A stretch of 64,000 nt of DNA, from the NCBI GenBank assembly GCA_030522415.1, contig CM060108.1, forward strand, positions 39,361,756 to 39,425,755. The letters are read 5' to 3'. Source of the stretch: Channallabes apus (Eukaryota > Chordata > Actinopteri > Siluriformes > Clariidae). The position numbers were made by a program, and so were the translations under genes. Under the pieces are notes generated by a model. It had not been told where the DNA came from. It saw nothing but the letters and a program-made list of their open reading frames with translations, and did not search any database. Numbering within the stretch: position 1 is the first letter of the stretch; every line of letters starts with the position of its first letter. Below are positions 54,783 through 64,000 of the stretch, piece after piece.

Positions 54783-55609
54783 ATATATTTTAAAGTCATT
54801 AGACGCGCACAAACGCACACACACACACCTATGAGATGCTCACAAACACACAAACTCTCAGTGCACACACACCTGTTTTGAGTTTGTGTGTGTGCAGTAT
54901 TTGTCTGTGTGTGTGAAAGTCGTCCTACACAGTAGCCCCCCTGCACCTGCTCTTGTCTAACATCAGTCACAATTCTTTTCAAAGGTGACCTGCAGGTTAA
55001 TAAATTTTATTTTTACTTAATATTTTGTATTAAAACATTTATATGAATATTTTTGGGTTGTGGAACGAATCATCTGAGTTTCCATTATTTCTTATGGGGA
55101 AATTAATATACTCCGTATATATTTTTGTATATATATACTTTGATATACAAGTGCTTTGATATACAAGCATGCTTCCGTAACAAATCATGCTTGCAATTCA
55201 AGGTTTCAGCTCTTAGAAGTATACATGTACAGTATGTATGACTGTTTCATATGTACTGTATGTATACAAGTGTTTCATGCTTGTGTGCATGAGTAAAGTT
55301 TGATTTAAGCTCTATATGGCACCTCATACAACCGAGCATGGCTGTGCAGTGTGCCACATTCCTTGCGATTTAACAATCACACCAACTAACGAGTAACATT
55401 GTTTTAAAAACTCGTTAACTTTACTCACATTTGGCTCTTGTTGACTGTTCATTTTGACCGCCAGCTAAGATGTTACGGGTGTCTTTAACACCGCTACTAG
55501 ATATTTGGGTCAATAATTAGTGATGTAAATATAAAAACAGAAAAAAACATCATTATAAGTTTTAATTAGTAATACATCTAATATTGGCCAATGAGAAAAA
55601 TGTTAAGTG

Positions 55610-55808
55610 GTTACATTTACATTTAGGCATTTGGCAGACGCTCTTATCCAGAGCGACTTACATATTTATCTCATTATACATCTGAGCAGTTGAGGGTTAA
55701 GGGTCTTGCTCAAGGGCCCAACAGTGGCAACTTGGTGGTTGTGGGGTTTGAACCTGGGATCTTCCGAACCGTAGTCCAATGCCTTAACCACTGAGCTACC
55801 CCTGGCCC
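55610..55808 (-). mobile_element. tRNA-derived SINE (HpaI/RSg-tail type), near complete
   Basis: On the minus strand: GGGGTAGCTCAGTGGTTAAG (box A), GGTTCAAACCCC (box B), then GCAAGACCCTTAACCCTCAA and the tail AAGTCGCTCTGGATAAGAGC ... AAATGTAAATGTAA. That tail is shared with salmonid and other fish SINEs and their partner LINE. Confidence 0.85.
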
Positions 55809-56059
55809 TGGTTAAAGTTAGCTTATATTTATTAGGGCCATATGCAAGTTAGCAAGCTATTGGACCTCCATTAAATGGCCCCAAGAGACAAAACTTCCTT
55901 CTGTGTGGAAGTGGTCTGCACAACTGCTGATGAATAACAGCACCTGGCTGCAACTTATCCTCAAAATTCTGTGGAAGCACTAAGGAAGTACTTAGTATTG
56001 CCTGTTGTTTTACGTGGTGTGGATTAGAGAGCCGTACCACAGGATGTAATAATATTTAT

Positions 56060-56520
56060 AAGAACCCTTACACAGGGCTTCTGAGGGGGTCAACGAAATA
56101 GGATGGAAGGAGACCGAATGGGGCTCTGAAATTTAAAACCAATCTCTCTCATCTTCTCTGAACCAGTCCACTGTTACTAAGGGCTTGTGTGTGATTTTAT
56201 GCGCTTATTCACACTTTTACCTTAACCTGAGAGAGCATGCTCAACTGATGGCACGCCGCTGTTTCTCTGTCTCAAGCACACCAGGTGACTTTAAAGGGCA
56301 CCTACAGTGCTACATGGACTTTTTCAAGCTGTTTGGACTGCATTGTGTATTAGGAGAGGGTGTACACAACCACTCTACAGTGATAAAGAGCCGCCCAGCG
56401 ATTTTCTTTTAATTTAATAATATAAGATGCCCCTTCTGAAATCAACCCGTTTTCAAAAGCCTGTCGGTGTGAACTCACACCGACAGAGGCCGCTCCTACT
56501 ACAGTTGATTGCACTACATA
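56060..56520. mobile_element. MITE-like unit with 12-bp perfect palindrome
   Basis: GGGCACCTACAGTGCTACAT, TTCAAGCTGTTTGGACTGCA and AACCACTCTACAGTGATAAA recall a DNA-transposon-derived fish repeat. CTGTCGGTGTGA/TCACACCGACAG (56461-56486) forms a hairpin with a 2-base spacer. The ends are unclear. Confidence 0.35.
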
Positions 56521-56599
56521 TTTATAAAGTTTTTCTAATGTTCGTTTAGTAACGAGGCGAGTGCGCTATGCTTCGGTAAGCTTTTCTGACATAAGGAGA

Positions 56600-56690
56600 G
56601 ACTCACACACACACACACACAATGCTTCGCGTGTATGATGTCCTATTCCCGGCATCTATATGACAGTCAGACACACACACACACACACAC
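56600..56690. repeat. CA microsatellites in a locally duplicated segment
   Basis: CA runs lie at about 56605-56620 and 56670-56690. ACAATGCTTCGCGTGTAT occurs at about 56620 and again at about 56826. Confidence 0.8.
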
Positions 56691-56888
56691 GTTGTCTGTC
56701 AGAAAGGTCTCTGTTTATTAACAGCAAAAGATCGGTATAAATATGTTTGACTAAACGCCTGTGCTATAGACATATGTTACTACAAATTAACCATTGTAAA
56801 TGTCCTGGTGAGATCCCGAAAAAAACAATGCTTCGCGTGTATAAGGTCGCGGGTTGAATAGCCGGCATTTCCAAGTGGCAGCCATTAA

Positions 56889-56960
56889 TCCTCCGTGGTC
56901 TAGTGGTTAGGATACAGCGCTCTCATCGGAGCAACTCGAGTTCGATTCCCGGTCTGGGAA
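56889..56960 (+). tRNA. tRNA-Glu(CTC)-like sequence, probable pseudogene
   Basis: It has the 72-base length of tRNA-Glu, an intact box A (TGGTCTAGTGGTTAGGA), the loop CTCTCAT with anticodon CTC, and box B GAGTTCGATTCCC. Stems are damaged: acceptor TCCTCCG against TCTGGGA has two mismatches plus wobbles, the anticodon stem (CAGCG/CGGAG) has two, and the T stem has one. It probably no longer works as a tRNA, or is a SINE head. Confidence 0.55.
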
Positions 56961-57059
56961 GTCAAAAAAGTTTTACAACCAGATTCACATGTAAAATTTT
57001 ATATACATATATAACTATATATATATAAAAATATGAGTGCATAATAAAAATCTTACAAA

Positions 57060-57064
<5 letters not shown>

Positions 57065-57101
<37 letters not shown>
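57065..57101. repeat. TA microsatellite
   Basis: About 15 TA units after an A-run, followed by AATAATAAT. Confidence 0.95.
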
Positions 57102-57104
<3 letters not shown>

Positions 57105-57269
57105 ATAAAAATAATAATAATAATATTTATATATCCCCTATATTTTGTAAGATTTTTATTATGCCCTCATTTGTACATTGTATATTTGTACAACTATTTT
57201 ACTAGTTAAATTTATTTTCTTTAGTATTTCTTTTTATTGATATTTATTCCTTACGTATTTATTTTATTT

Positions 57270-57358
57270 TTAAGGTCACTGACTGTCGTATAAGCATTTC
57301 ACTGCATATCATACGGTGTATGACTGTGTATGTGACAAATAAAATTAGAATTTGAATC
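57270..57358 (+). mobile_element. LINE 3' tail fragment
   Basis: CATTTCACTGCATATCATACG ... TGTGTATGTGACAAATAAAA then TTAGAATTTGAAT. Same tail as 14567-14640 and 50979. A GA-rich patch (57361-57408) follows. 57409-58500 shows no gene. Confidence 0.8.
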
Positions 57359-58499
57359 AAAGGAGAGGAAGAGAGACAGAGAGAGAGAGAGAGGGAGAGA
57401 GAGACAGAGTATGGGAAGGTGAGCATGAATGAACAGATGCAAGAGGAGACAGGAAGATAGCAGCAGGGAAGATTTAACACGTTAATATCAGATCTATGAG
57501 GAAGAGAGCAAGAGAGTAGAAATAACTCCTTTATATATAAAATAATTCTAACATCATGTAAAATTATTTTTAACTGTTTTTTAAATATTTTTAACTGTTG
57601 TCAAAGCTATACCCCACTTGTATTGTGAAGACACGCCCCACAGAACTGGGGGGCGGGTTCAGTAGAGGTCATTAACATTTAAAGGAGCATGTACTGAAAC
57701 AGGTTGCTGAGAACAGAGCTACTTTTTACCAGGTAAAAGTAATGTTTTTTTTACACAACAATTGAGATTTTTTAATTAAAGTATATTACAAACTTTTCAT
57801 TAGGACCCTAAAGAATCATATTAACCTATGCAAAAATTGAGACTGTATGTCCACTTTAAAGACTTTGGCTGGGTCGTTTGTCTTTGTCTTGAACTTGGAT
57901 GCACGCTTTGTCTTTGATCTTGATCTTTATCTTGGCCCTGATACCTTACTGGTGCTATCGGTGCTAATGAAGTCTCAGGTCTCAGGGCCCTTAAATAGAC
58001 ACACCTACAGGTATGGCACGTTAGCACAGATTGCCCTACCAGCGTCAGCGCCTGGCAACCAACCGTCTAGATGACCGTGGTTCTGCCTGTTCAGAACTCT
58101 GCGGGGTAGGCGCCTGCGGATCTGCCCTTTCTGAACAGTGCAGGATGTTCTCCCGCAGCTCTGCCCCTCACGAGACCTGCATCATTACACCTGTACATCA
58201 ATTTTACGTAAATAATGGCACAGTGAAATAAAAGTTGTATGTAATGTATGTCTGAGTTTGTATTTGCCTAATACTAAGACCTATTACAATCAGGTGTTAA
58301 AAAGGAGCACTGAATTTTAAACATGACTGTATTTTTAAATGCCCTTGTCTCTTTTGCATTACACATGAAAGACCCCTCTGTTTAAAAATCATTAAAAATA
58401 AAACTAGTAAATTTTATGTTGATTAAATTTTAAATGAGCTACTTTTTAACATTTATTTGAGATTTTTAGACTGGCTACTGTTACTTGTACTTAACATTC

Positions 58500-59325
58500 T
58501 ACCTTTGGGAGACAAGATGGGACAGATGTGTGTGGCCTGCCGTTTGTCGCTATTTGCTGTGTTTGTGTTTTTTCTGGTCTTATTGTGGAGTCCACCTCTC
58601 TGCTGACTTTTCATATTCATGTTACCACTGAAACTTTCATAAATCATGACCTGCATCAAACAAGTTCTTTTCCCTCCCCATTGCTATTGGGCAATCCAGA
58701 GAAGGACCAGCTCCAACTGGATTCAGCTTTATGATGGTTGGAGCTACACATGCTGCTCCTGTGCTTCCAGTGATCCAGACCTCATCTGCCCTCTGCACCT
58801 ACTGACTCGTCCCTATGCTGAACTGGTCTTCATGACAATTTAAATAATTTCTGTCATATTGAATTTTCACCTGCACAACACACAAGATGTTATATCATTT
58901 CTATCTGTTATCGCCCAATTGAGGATGGGTTCCCTGTTGAGTCTGGTTCCTCTCAAGGTTTCTTCCTAATGCCATCTCAGGGAGTTTTTCCTTGCCACCG
59001 TCGCCGTCACCCTTGGCTTGCTCATCAGAGACATTTCATTCATTCGTCTCATTATTATTATCTGCACATTTTTCTCACACATCCACACTTCCAATTATTT
59101 TCTTTTCTATAATTATTATTATTATTTGTTTTTATTTATTTATTTTCTATTATAATTTTATTTATTTATTTATTATTTTATATATAATTATTCTATATAT
59201 ATAATTTTTTTTTCTTTTTTTTTTTTTTCTTTTTTTTAATTTCTTTAATTTTTGTGAAGCTGCTTTGAGACAATGACCATTGTTAAAAGCGCTATATAAA
59301 TAAAATTGAATTGAATTGAATTGGG
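58500..59325 (+). mobile_element. L2-type LINE 3' UTR and tail
   Basis: TCTGGTTCCTCTCAAGGTTT, CCATCTCAGGGAGTTTTTCC and GCTGCTTTGAGACAATGACC lead into GCGCTATATAAATAAAATTG and repeats of AATTG. This is the characteristic 3' end of fish L2 elements. The coding part has been lost. AT-rich runs at 59100-59240 interrupt it. Confidence 0.75.
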
Positions 59326-59329
59326 AATA

Positions 59330-60569
59330 ACTGCCTCTGGGCCGAGCACCCCGGAAGCTGATGGACGGGACCAGGCCAAAATTGCTCTGGTAAACGCCAG
59401 GCTCTAGCAAATAATACTTTCATGTTAAAAGATTTCTTCACGTCTCGTGAATTGGAGTTTTTATGATAACGGAGACTTGGATGAGCATTGGTGAGTCTAA
59501 TTAATTTACTGAAGGTTTACTGCGGGACTGCGTACTTTACTTCACCAAGAATTTCTGGACGTTGTGGACGAGTATTTAGGACAAGTTTTAACTGTAAGCA
59601 CCTGGTGGTGGATTTCTTCTCTAGTTTTTAATTATACAGGGTGACACAGAATAACGGGAATTTTTTTTTAATGCGTATTGGTAGCCATTAGCAGGTGGTA
59701 GCACTGCGGGTTAGTGGCATTTAGCAAGTAAACACTCCGCCATTTTAAAGTTTTAGGTTTTAATTACTATGAATGAAATGTATTTCTTTTATCACTTCTA
59801 GTTTTATTGGATTGTAAAAAAAGTTCCCGTTTTTTTGTGTCACCCTGTATATGTTCGAGCTGAAGCACTCCTACATACATATGTACATATCTACATCTGT
59901 CATCCTAAAAAAGGTCTAGTTAGTAACTTTTTACATCTTATTGATTCTTTTAACCTTGTAGAGTTTGTGTCAGGTCCTATACAAGAGCAGGGACACATGT
60001 TAGATCTTGTTGTATACTGTGGGCTTCGTGGTTAAAGATATGTGATGCACTGTTTTCTGATCATGTGTGTATCGCTAAACAGTGTGTACCTGCATGGTGC
60101 TGTAGTTCTTTTATTTCTTCTACTGCTGAATAATTCTCTGCTGCTTTTAATAATACTCCTTATTTATTTTTAGATGCTTCTAATTGTTTTAATGTTGAGG
60201 ATTTGTCACCTTTCAGAACCTTGTGCTCTAAACCTAAACCTGAACCTGCACCCTAAATAAATAACACCTTTCGTGCTGCTTGAGTGTAGGAGAGATGCAG
60301 CCTAGGTGTCTATTAGAGAACTGTAAAAGCTGAGAAGACAAAATATCTTTCAGGCATTATTTTATACAACTGTACCAGACCTTATGTTCTTTTTAGCACT
60401 GTTAATGCTTTTCTCAATCCCACACAACCTATATGTCTTGTTGAGTTTCCTGAAAGGTGTGAATTATTTAAAAAAGAAATTTGTGGATAGGATTAAGAAT
60501 ATTAGAGCCCTTATATCATCTCCATTTTGTGATCCATCCATCAGTACTACATGCTCTGCTGCATTTAAC
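59330..60569 (+). mobile_element. Decayed L2-like LINE, endonuclease and linker part
   Basis: Broken plus-strand frames give FLHLIDSFNLVEFVSGPIQE then GHMLDLVVYCGL (the end of an endonuclease, near 59915-60030) and later LKKKFVDRIKNIRALISSPF (near 60445-60530, before the RT). Many stops. A mariner MITE sits at 59637-59847, and a hAT element cuts it at 60570. Confidence 0.65.
59637..59847. mobile_element. Mariner-type MITE, copy 2
   Basis: Ends CAGGGTGACACAGAATAACGG and CGTTTTTTTGTGTCACCCTG with TA on both sides. It is the same length class (211 bp) as copy 1 at 45011, with a different middle. Confidence 0.8.
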
Positions 60570-61615
60570 CAGAGGTGTCAAGTAATGAAGTACAAATACT
60601 TAGTTACCTTACTTAAGTAGAAATTTTGGGTATGTATACTTTACTGGAGTAATTATTTTTCAGCCGACTTTTTACTTCTGCTCCTTACATTTTTAAGCAA
60701 TTATCTGTACTTTCTACTCCTTACATTTTAAAAATAGCCTTGTTACTCCTATTTTATTTCAGCTTGTCATTAAAAAAACAAATAAACAAAAGAAACATCC
60801 GGTTAAATCGCGCCATCCGGGGTCCGTTCTTCGTACGTCGCTTGAAACATCCGGGATGAACTGACACATCTAAGATGAGATCATGCTAATTACGCTCTGG
60901 CTAAGTCGGTTCTTCGAGCACACCTGTTGTTGATGATTAGTATGGCCGGATTGAGTTGTCCAGGATTATTGCACGTTTGTGCGTTGGTTTAAAAGGCGAT
61001 ATGCATCGAAAGTAGAAACACTGATCACAAGCCCTTTGATGGGTTGACGAAATGACAAAAGAACAAGCTCAATTTTTTTTGTAACACCTGTTATGCACTG
61101 AAATGCCCCCCCCCCCCCCACGTGTTATGCACTGAAATGCTTCTCTGCCATGGATCGGCAGGAGCGCAGCCTTAATCCTGTTTACATGAAATAAAGCTGC
61201 TACCGAGCAGGTTCAAGCTTACGGACATGTTGCTATGACAGCAAATGCGAGATGAGCATCGAAGAACAAAACAATCCAAGATCAGGACAAATCCACAACA
61301 ATCAAATCCAGCTAACTGAGTTAGCGACGTACGAAGAACGGTCCCCAGGTATGGCCAGGGATGTATACGAGTTGGCTGGTCTTCCTGGCTACTAACCTCC
61401 TCGCTGGTGCTGGAGGTGTGGGCCCTGCGATGAATTGGCACCCTGTCCAGGGTGTACCCCGCCTAGTGCCCAAAGTCTCCTGGGATAGGCTCCAGGTCCC
61501 CTGCGACCCTGAACTCAGGATTAACCGGTATAGAGAATGAATGAATGAAGTACACAAAAAAATCTACTTAATTACAGTAAAACGAGTAAATGTAATTCAT
61601 TACTTTCCACCTCTG
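60570..61615. mobile_element. hAT-type element related to 34489-35984, carrying a SINE
   Basis: The left end CAGAGGTGTCAAGTAATGAA and right end TTCATTACTTTCCACCTCTG are inverted. ACTTAAGTAG and ACTTTACTGGAG-type subterminal repeats match those of the 34.5-kb element. CATTTAAC on the left and GTTATGGA on the right do not match, so it may be a recombinant of two elements or have a decayed duplication. The middle has a poly-C run (61108-61120). Confidence 0.6.
61422..61552 (+). mobile_element. V-type SINE 3' half
   Basis: GCGATGAATTGGCACCCTGTC, CTCCTGGGATAGGCTCCAGG and the tail GATTAACCGGTATAGAGAATG plus AATG repeats. Confidence 0.85.
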
Positions 61616-61896
61616 GTTATGGAACGTGCAAGAGCATCTTTGGAGCAGTGGAGTGTAAGTGTAATGCGAGGACATACTGTACATACTGCTTGTGACAAGA
61701 CACTGATATTTGTTTTGGTGCTACACGTATGATAAATGTGAACATTTTCTGTAAAAGTTGTTCTTTCTGCTGCTGTCATTAGGGTTCCCGACAGCATTTA
61801 TTATTTTGGCACAGGTCTCATTTTTTTATCTGAGCTTGGGATTGGCATTAAGGGTCCAATATGTTTTCTAAAAAAAGCCCAATGCCAATTATGTTT

Positions 61897-62036
61897 AAAA
61901 ATATATAAAAATCACTGAATATAAAAATATATTATATTAAACTATGTGCACAATATATGATAAAAATATATAAAAATCACTGAATATAAAAATATATTAT
62001 ATTAAACTATGTGCACAATATATGATAAAAATATAT
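61897..62036. repeat. Tandem duplication, 65-bp unit x 2
   Basis: ATATATAAAAATCACTGAAT begins at 61901 and again at 61966, and a third start is cut at 62031. The units look identical. Confidence 0.9.
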
Positions 62037-62289
62037 AGTAAAATAGTGAAGGATTTATAAAAATGACTGGATAAAAATACATTCATAATATGTAAAGTTC
62101 CATCATTTTTCACAGCAGTACACATTATTCTGCTGAAAGTGGACACAGACATTAGAGAACACCATTGCTATGAAAGTACTTGGTCCGCAACAATATTAAG
62201 GAAGCTGCACATTTTAAAAAACAACAACTTTAGTCTACACTGTATCTACGTTTATTTTTATGATGTCTGCATGTAAACTCCTGACAAGA

Positions 62290-62490
62290 CTATATTGTTG
62301 TTAAAACAATATACAATACTAAATACTAAAAGAATGGGCACCCTTACCTCTTCTGGTACAACTGCTGGACTTTGTGCCTACTGTAGCTTCCAATCAACAT
62401 TCCAGTTCATCCCAAAGTTGATCAGTGAGATTGATTTCAGAGCTTTGTGCAGGACAATAAAATTTCTCCTTAATAAACTAGATACTGTTT
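62290..62490. mobile_element. Tc1-like remnant
   Basis: CTGGTACAACTGCTGGACTTTG and TTGTGCAGGACAATAAAATTTC match the remnant at 50575-50944. No frame remains. Confidence 0.45.
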
Positions 62491-62545
62491 GTTAAATAGA
62501 AATTCGGAATTAATTAATGCATAATAAACATGATTTTTCTTACAG

Positions 62546-62572
62546 ATCAGGATACTGAGGATACTACACCAG
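62546..62572 (+). CDS. Tiny linker exon of receptor gene 2
   Basis: The acceptor ATGATTTTTCTTACAG is followed by 27 bases reading (D)QDTEDTTP and the donor CCAG/gtgagc. It is phase 1 on both sides, so it can follow the linker exon at 52804 and precede a transmembrane exon that would lie beyond the window, like 16268 of gene 1. An acidic, Thr-rich stalk suits a juxtamembrane hinge. Support is from splice sites and phase. Confidence 0.5.
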
Positions 62573-62790
62573 GTGAGCGACTACACTGAGCTACACTGTA
62601 AATAAGTCACATCACACTTTAAAGTCACATTAAACTTTACACTCTTCTTCTATTTCTTTCAAAAAAAAAATTTTTTATCTTAAAGCCTCAAAATTCCCTA
62701 ATTACTGATAAGAACAAGAGTCATAAGAATCATTACAATGATCACAACATTGTACAATTCATGGTTAATTGAGCCTTGGTGTATCATATA

Positions 62791-64000
62791 CAGTGGTGTG
62801 AAAAACTATTTGCCCCCCTCCTGATTTCTTATTCTTTTGCATGTTTGTCACACAAAATGTTTCTGATCATCAAACACATTTAACTATTAGTCAAAGATAA
62901 CACAAGTAAACACAAAATGCAGTTTTTAAATGAGGGGTTTTATTATTTAGGGAGAAAAAAAATCCAAACCTACATGGCCCTGTGTGAAAAAGTAATTGCC
63001 CCCTGAACCTAATAACTGGTTGGGCCACCCTTAGCAGCAATAACTGCAATCAAGCATTTGCGATAACTTGCAACGAGTCTTTTACAGCGCTCTGGAGGAA
63101 TTTTGGCCCACTCATCTTTGCAGAATTGTTGTAATTCAGCTTTATTTGAGGGATTTCTAGCATGAACCGCCTTTTTAAGGTCATGCCACAACATCTCAAT
63201 AGGATTCAGGTCAGGACTTTGACTAGGCCACTCCAAAGTCTTCATTTTGTTTTTCTTCAGCCATTCAGAGGTGGATTTGCTGGTGTGTTTTGGGTCATTG
63301 TCCTGCTGCAGCACCCAAGTTCGCTTCAGCTTGAGTTGACGAACAGATGGCCGGACATTCTCCTTCAGGATTTTTTGGTAGACAGTAGAATTCATGGTTC
63401 CATCTATCACAGCAAGCCTTCCAGGTCCTGAAGCAGCAAAACAACCCCAGACCATCACACTACCACCACCATATTTTACTGTTGGTATGATGTTCTTTTT
63501 CTGAAATGCTGTGTTACTTTCACGCCAGATGTAACGGGACACGCACCTTCCAAAAAAGTTCAACTTTTGTCTCGTCGGTCCACAAGGTATTTTCCCCAAA
63601 GTCTTGGCAATCATTGAGATGTTTTTTAGCAAATTTGAGAGGAGCCTTAATGTTCTTTTTGCTTAAAAGTAGTTTGCGCCTTGGAAATCTGCCATGCAGG
63701 CCGTTTTTGCCCAGTCTCTTTCTTATGGTGGAGTCGTGAACACTGACCTTAATTGAGGCAAGTGAGGCCTGCAGTTCTTTAGATGTTGTCCTGGGGTCTT
63801 TTGTGGCCTCTCGGATGAGTTGTCTCTGCGCTCTTGGGGTAATTTTGGTCGGCCGGCCACTCCTGGGAAGGTTCACCACTGTTCCATGTTTTTGCCATTT
63901 GTGGATAATGGCTCTCACTGTGGTTCTCTGGAGTCCCAAAGCTTTAGAAATGGTTTTATAACCTTTACCAGACTGATAGATCTCAATTACTTTTGTTCTC
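62791..64000 (-). mobile_element. Tc1-type DNA transposon, copy 2 (runs off the window)
   Basis: The end CAGTGGTGTGAAAAACTATT after TA (62789-62790) and the inner CATGGCCCTGTGTGAAAAAG match the element at 33111. The transposase lies at 63009 onwards on the minus strand. The other end is outside the window. It sits just after the linker exon, in receptor gene 2's presumed last intron. Confidence 0.9.
63009..63990 (-). pseudogene. Tc1 transposase, copy 2 (one frameshift)
   Basis: From the right, the frame covers helix-turn-helix (LQRTTVRAIIHKWQKHGTV) and NLPRSGRPTKITPRAQR, up to LWTDETKVELF. Then a T-run of six instead of five (near 63555) shifts it. The second frame carries GGGSVMVWGCFAASGPGRL, LQQDNDPKHTS, LNPIEMLW and the natural end VIAAKGGPTSY. 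All three DDE residues are present. The DNA-binding part is intact where copy 1's is damaged, but the frameshift inactivates it. The start codon lies at or beyond the window edge. Confidence 0.85.

Noticed and set aside
58992..59410. Small frames in the AT-rich region after the L2 3' UTR
   Set aside because: They are low-complexity readings of T-, TA- and AATTG-rich tail sequence.

Overview
The window looks like an accessory, repeat-packed stretch of a ray-finned fish genome. I lean towards a catfish-like (siluriform) or other otophysan fish because of the repeat set: tRNA-derived V-type SINEs, several Tc1 lineages, hAT, PIF/Harbinger, L2, jockey-type and RTE LINEs, and Ty3/gypsy elements. 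The host genes also resemble the Fc-receptor-like / leukocyte immune-type receptor families that are expanded in such fish. The species assignment is inference. No long intact host coding sequence is present; host genes appear as short exons with GT/AG borders separated by kilobases of transposons.

Host layout. (1) Positions 1-16.8 kb hold the 3' part of a plus-strand Ig-domain receptor gene: a broken Ig exon (2173-2278), a complete Ig exon (4079-4351), and a terminal exon with a transmembrane segment, a short tail and a stop codon (16268-16437), followed by a polyA signal. A LINE cuts the first Ig exon. (2) Positions 24.2-31.9 kb hold scattered remains of a C2H2 zinc-finger gene full of stops and frameshifts. 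(3) Positions 36.5-62.6 kb hold a second plus-strand receptor-like gene: a possible promoter with repeated PU.1-like motifs, two signal-peptide exons (38183-38213, 39507-39539), an Ig exon remnant (52626-52709) and two tiny linker exons (52804-52827, 62546-62572). Every receptor exon border I could phase obeys one rule: the two signal-peptide exons join in phase 1 and every Ig, linker or transmembrane exon begins with the last two bases of a split codon (phase 1). This supports calling them real exons or exon relics of one receptor family.

Mobile DNA fills most of the rest. Two gypsy-type LTR elements (4621-8101 minus; 47227-50570 plus) share the same large internal deletion, which leaves Gag joined to the zinc-binding end of integrase, so they belong to a non-autonomous family rather than being independently decayed copies. 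A 1.2-kb retroposon (50979-52203, minus) has a 34-bp target duplication and encodes a small membrane plus coiled-coil protein. Two Tc1 copies with damaged transposases (33111-36200 and 62791-64000) are present; the first carries a 1.5-kb hAT element with a perfect 8-bp target duplication. Further elements are a TTAA-targeting element nested in an older Tc1, a Harbinger-type element with a Myb-like remnant, a BED-finger hAT, a GTF2IRD2-like hAT transposase piece, mariner MITEs, two SINE families and many microsatellites.

Stretches of more than 300 bases where I see nothing definite: 2771-4078, 8102-9600, 9700-10290, 13653-14180, 14641-14961, 16801-18400, 19840-20290, 20425-21149, 21243-22250, 23033-23570, 23833-24200, 24440-25227, 25346-26408, 27730-28985, 29062-30654, 31901-32300, 36421-37009 apart from motifs, 38214-38814, 39073-39506, 43121-43671, 44057-45008, 45222-45812, 52828-54419, 54783-55609, 57359-58500 and 62037-62290. 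These are AT-rich intronic or intergenic DNA.
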